This document shows, piece by piece, positions 4,540 to 5,396 of a stretch of DNA of 5,396 bases. The position numbers were made by a program, and so were the translations under genes. Each line of letters begins with the position of its first letter. The first letter of the stretch is position 1. A model generated the notes under the pieces. The model saw only the letters and a list, made by a program, of their open reading frames with translations. It ran no database searches and was not told where the DNA came from. Source of the stretch: Acholeplasmatales bacterium Tener_01 (GTDB lineage: Bacteria; Bacillota_I; Bacilli_A; ML615J-28; CAG-698); NCBI GenBank assembly GCA_001604495.1, contig LVBR01000054.1, forward strand, positions 1 to 5,396, written 5' to 3'.

Positions 4540-5396
4540 TTACTCGCTAACTTTACCAGGATTTAAGATATCGTTTGGATCAAATACTTTTTTAATACCA
4601 GCCATAAGTCTGATTTGATTTTCTCCAAGCAATTCTTTCATATAACCTTTCTTGGCATAACCAATTCCGTGTTCGCCACTTACAAGACCACCAACGCGTG
4701 ATGCTTCTTTGTACATTTCATCAAACACCTTAGCCAAGATCTTTTCAAACTCTTCTTTAGTGTAGTCATCTCTACAAATATAGATATGTAGGTTTCCATC
4801 ACCGGCATGGCCAAAACTTGGAATACGGATATTATATTTCTTAGCTAAATCGTATGTGAATTTGATATATTTAGCTACTTCACTTCTTGGAACAACTACG
4901 TCGCATTCATCCATTTCAGTAGTTGATGCTTTGATTGCTTCAAGGAAGGCTCCACGAGCTTTCCATACTGATTCTTTTCTTTCATCAGTATCAACAATTA
5001 AACCATCAATGGCATTAAGTTTATTGATGCACATATCGGCAGCTTTAGAATAGTTAGCTTTTAGTTCTTCTTTGTTAGCACCTTCAAATGTTAATAGAAT
5101 ATACGCATCGCTTCTTGTGTCTGGAAATTTCTTTCCTAGGAATTCTTCAGCAAATCTGATAGTATTTCTTTCGAAGAATTCGATGGCTATTGTATTAACT
5201 TGGGCTTTAATGATTTCAGGAACAGCATCAAGTGCTTCTTCCTCGCTTCTAAATGGTAAAAGTAGGCTTAAAGTTTCTTCTGGTTTAGGAATAACTTTTA
5301 AAATAGCTTTTGTAACAATACCTAAAGTACCTTCACTACCAATTATTAAGTTCTTTAGTGAATACCCAGTTGAATCTTTAACAACTTTTCTTCCAA
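4540..5396 (-). CDS. glcD: GlcD-type FAD-linked 2-hydroxyacid dehydrogenase (glycolate/D-lactate), 3' part only
   Basis: The reading frame is open from the right edge (first full codon at 5394) to the TAA at 4540, giving 284 C-terminal residues of a protein usually about 460-480 long; the start is outside the window. The family oxidises D-lactate, glycolate or similar 2-hydroxyacids to 2-oxoacids using FAD. The visible part begins in the end of the PCMH-type FAD-binding domain (STGYSLKNLI and GSEGTLGIVTKAILKVIPKP, residues about 8-38). It continues through the FAD-oxidase C-terminal domain: VVPRSEV (about 167-173), the metal/substrate-binding GHAGDGNLH (195-203), SGEHGIGYAKKGY (about 239-251) and the closing FDPNDILNPGKV. 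No disruption is seen. In Firmicutes such proteins may pair with EtfAB or a GlcF-like subunit, which cannot be checked here. The terminator after it and the opposite metabolic role suggest it is not part of the polysaccharide unit. Exact substrate is unknown. Confidence 0.9.
   Translation of the reverse strand, partial: GRKVVKDSTGYSLKNLIIGSEGTLGIVTKAILKVIPKPEETLSLLLPFRSEEEALDAVPEIIKAQVNTIAIEFFERNTIRFAEEFLGKKFPDTRSDAYILLTFEGANKEELKANYSKAADMCINKLNAIDGLIVDTDERKESVWKARGAFLEAIKASTTEMDECDVVVPRSEVAKYIKFTYDLAKKYNIRIPSFGHAGDGNLHIYICRDDYTKEEFEKILAKVFDEMYKEASRVGGLVSGEHGIGYAKKGYMKELLGENQIRLMAGIKKVFDPNDILNPGKVSE

Noticed and set aside
4540..5034. A complete short protein starting at the ATG at 5034
   Set aside because: The frame is open without a stop to the right edge and encodes conserved GlcD residues upstream, so this ATG is internal.
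4856..5053. Plus-strand open frame inside glcD
   Set aside because: Antisense shadow of a conserved enzyme domain, with no ribosome site.
1..5396. Genetic code 4 (UGA as tryptophan), given the AT-rich Mollicutes-like composition
   Set aside because: The cpsB gene ends in TGA at the expected family length, overlapping the next start, and conserved tryptophans use TGG.
1..5396. CRISPR arrays, insertion sequences, tRNA or rRNA genes
   Set aside because: No regularly spaced direct repeats, transposase motifs, terminal inverted repeats or tRNA-like arms were seen.

Overview
The window comes from a low-GC, Firmicutes-like bacterium. The DNA is strongly AT-rich, the Shine-Dalgarno sequences are purine-rich (GGAGG), and the intrinsic terminators are compact. 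UGA acts as a stop codon (end of cpsB), and tryptophans in conserved positions are encoded by TGG, so this is the standard bacterial code and not the Mycoplasma code. The gene content fits a host-associated member of the Bacilli/Erysipelotrichia or RF39-like lineages, but the taxon is an inference and cannot be fixed from this sequence alone.

Every supported gene is on the minus strand, so the window reads from right to left. At the right edge is the 3' part of a GlcD-type FAD-linked 2-hydroxyacid dehydrogenase (4540-5396, 5' end outside the window). It is closed by a hairpin terminator (4510-4538). An AT-rich gap of about 350 bp follows, which probably holds the promoter and a long leader for the next unit. 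Then come five genes in tight order: nahK-like N-acetylhexosamine 1-kinase (3030-4190), cpsC/Wzz-type membrane chain-length protein (2232-2978), cpsD bacterial tyrosine kinase (1511-2254), cpsB PHP-family tyrosine phosphatase (777-1511), and a stand-alone GlmU N-terminal uridylyltransferase (49-780). The last four overlap or nearly touch (23 nt, 1 nt and 4 nt overlaps). A textbook terminator (18-44) closes the unit.

Taken together, the outer two genes can form a short salvage route: free GlcNAc or GalNAc to HexNAc-1-phosphate (NahK), then to UDP-HexNAc (GlmU N-domain). The inner three form the CpsC/D/B tyrosine-phosphorylation circuit that controls length and rate of surface polysaccharide synthesis. 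The cluster therefore seems to couple sugar-nucleotide supply from scavenged amino sugars to control of capsule or exopolysaccharide synthesis. No glycosyltransferase, flippase, polymerase or LCP ligase gene lies in the window, and the terminator at the left end suggests these are encoded elsewhere. An extended -10 promoter candidate at the end of nahK suggests that cpsC-cpsD-cpsB-glmU can also be transcribed without nahK.
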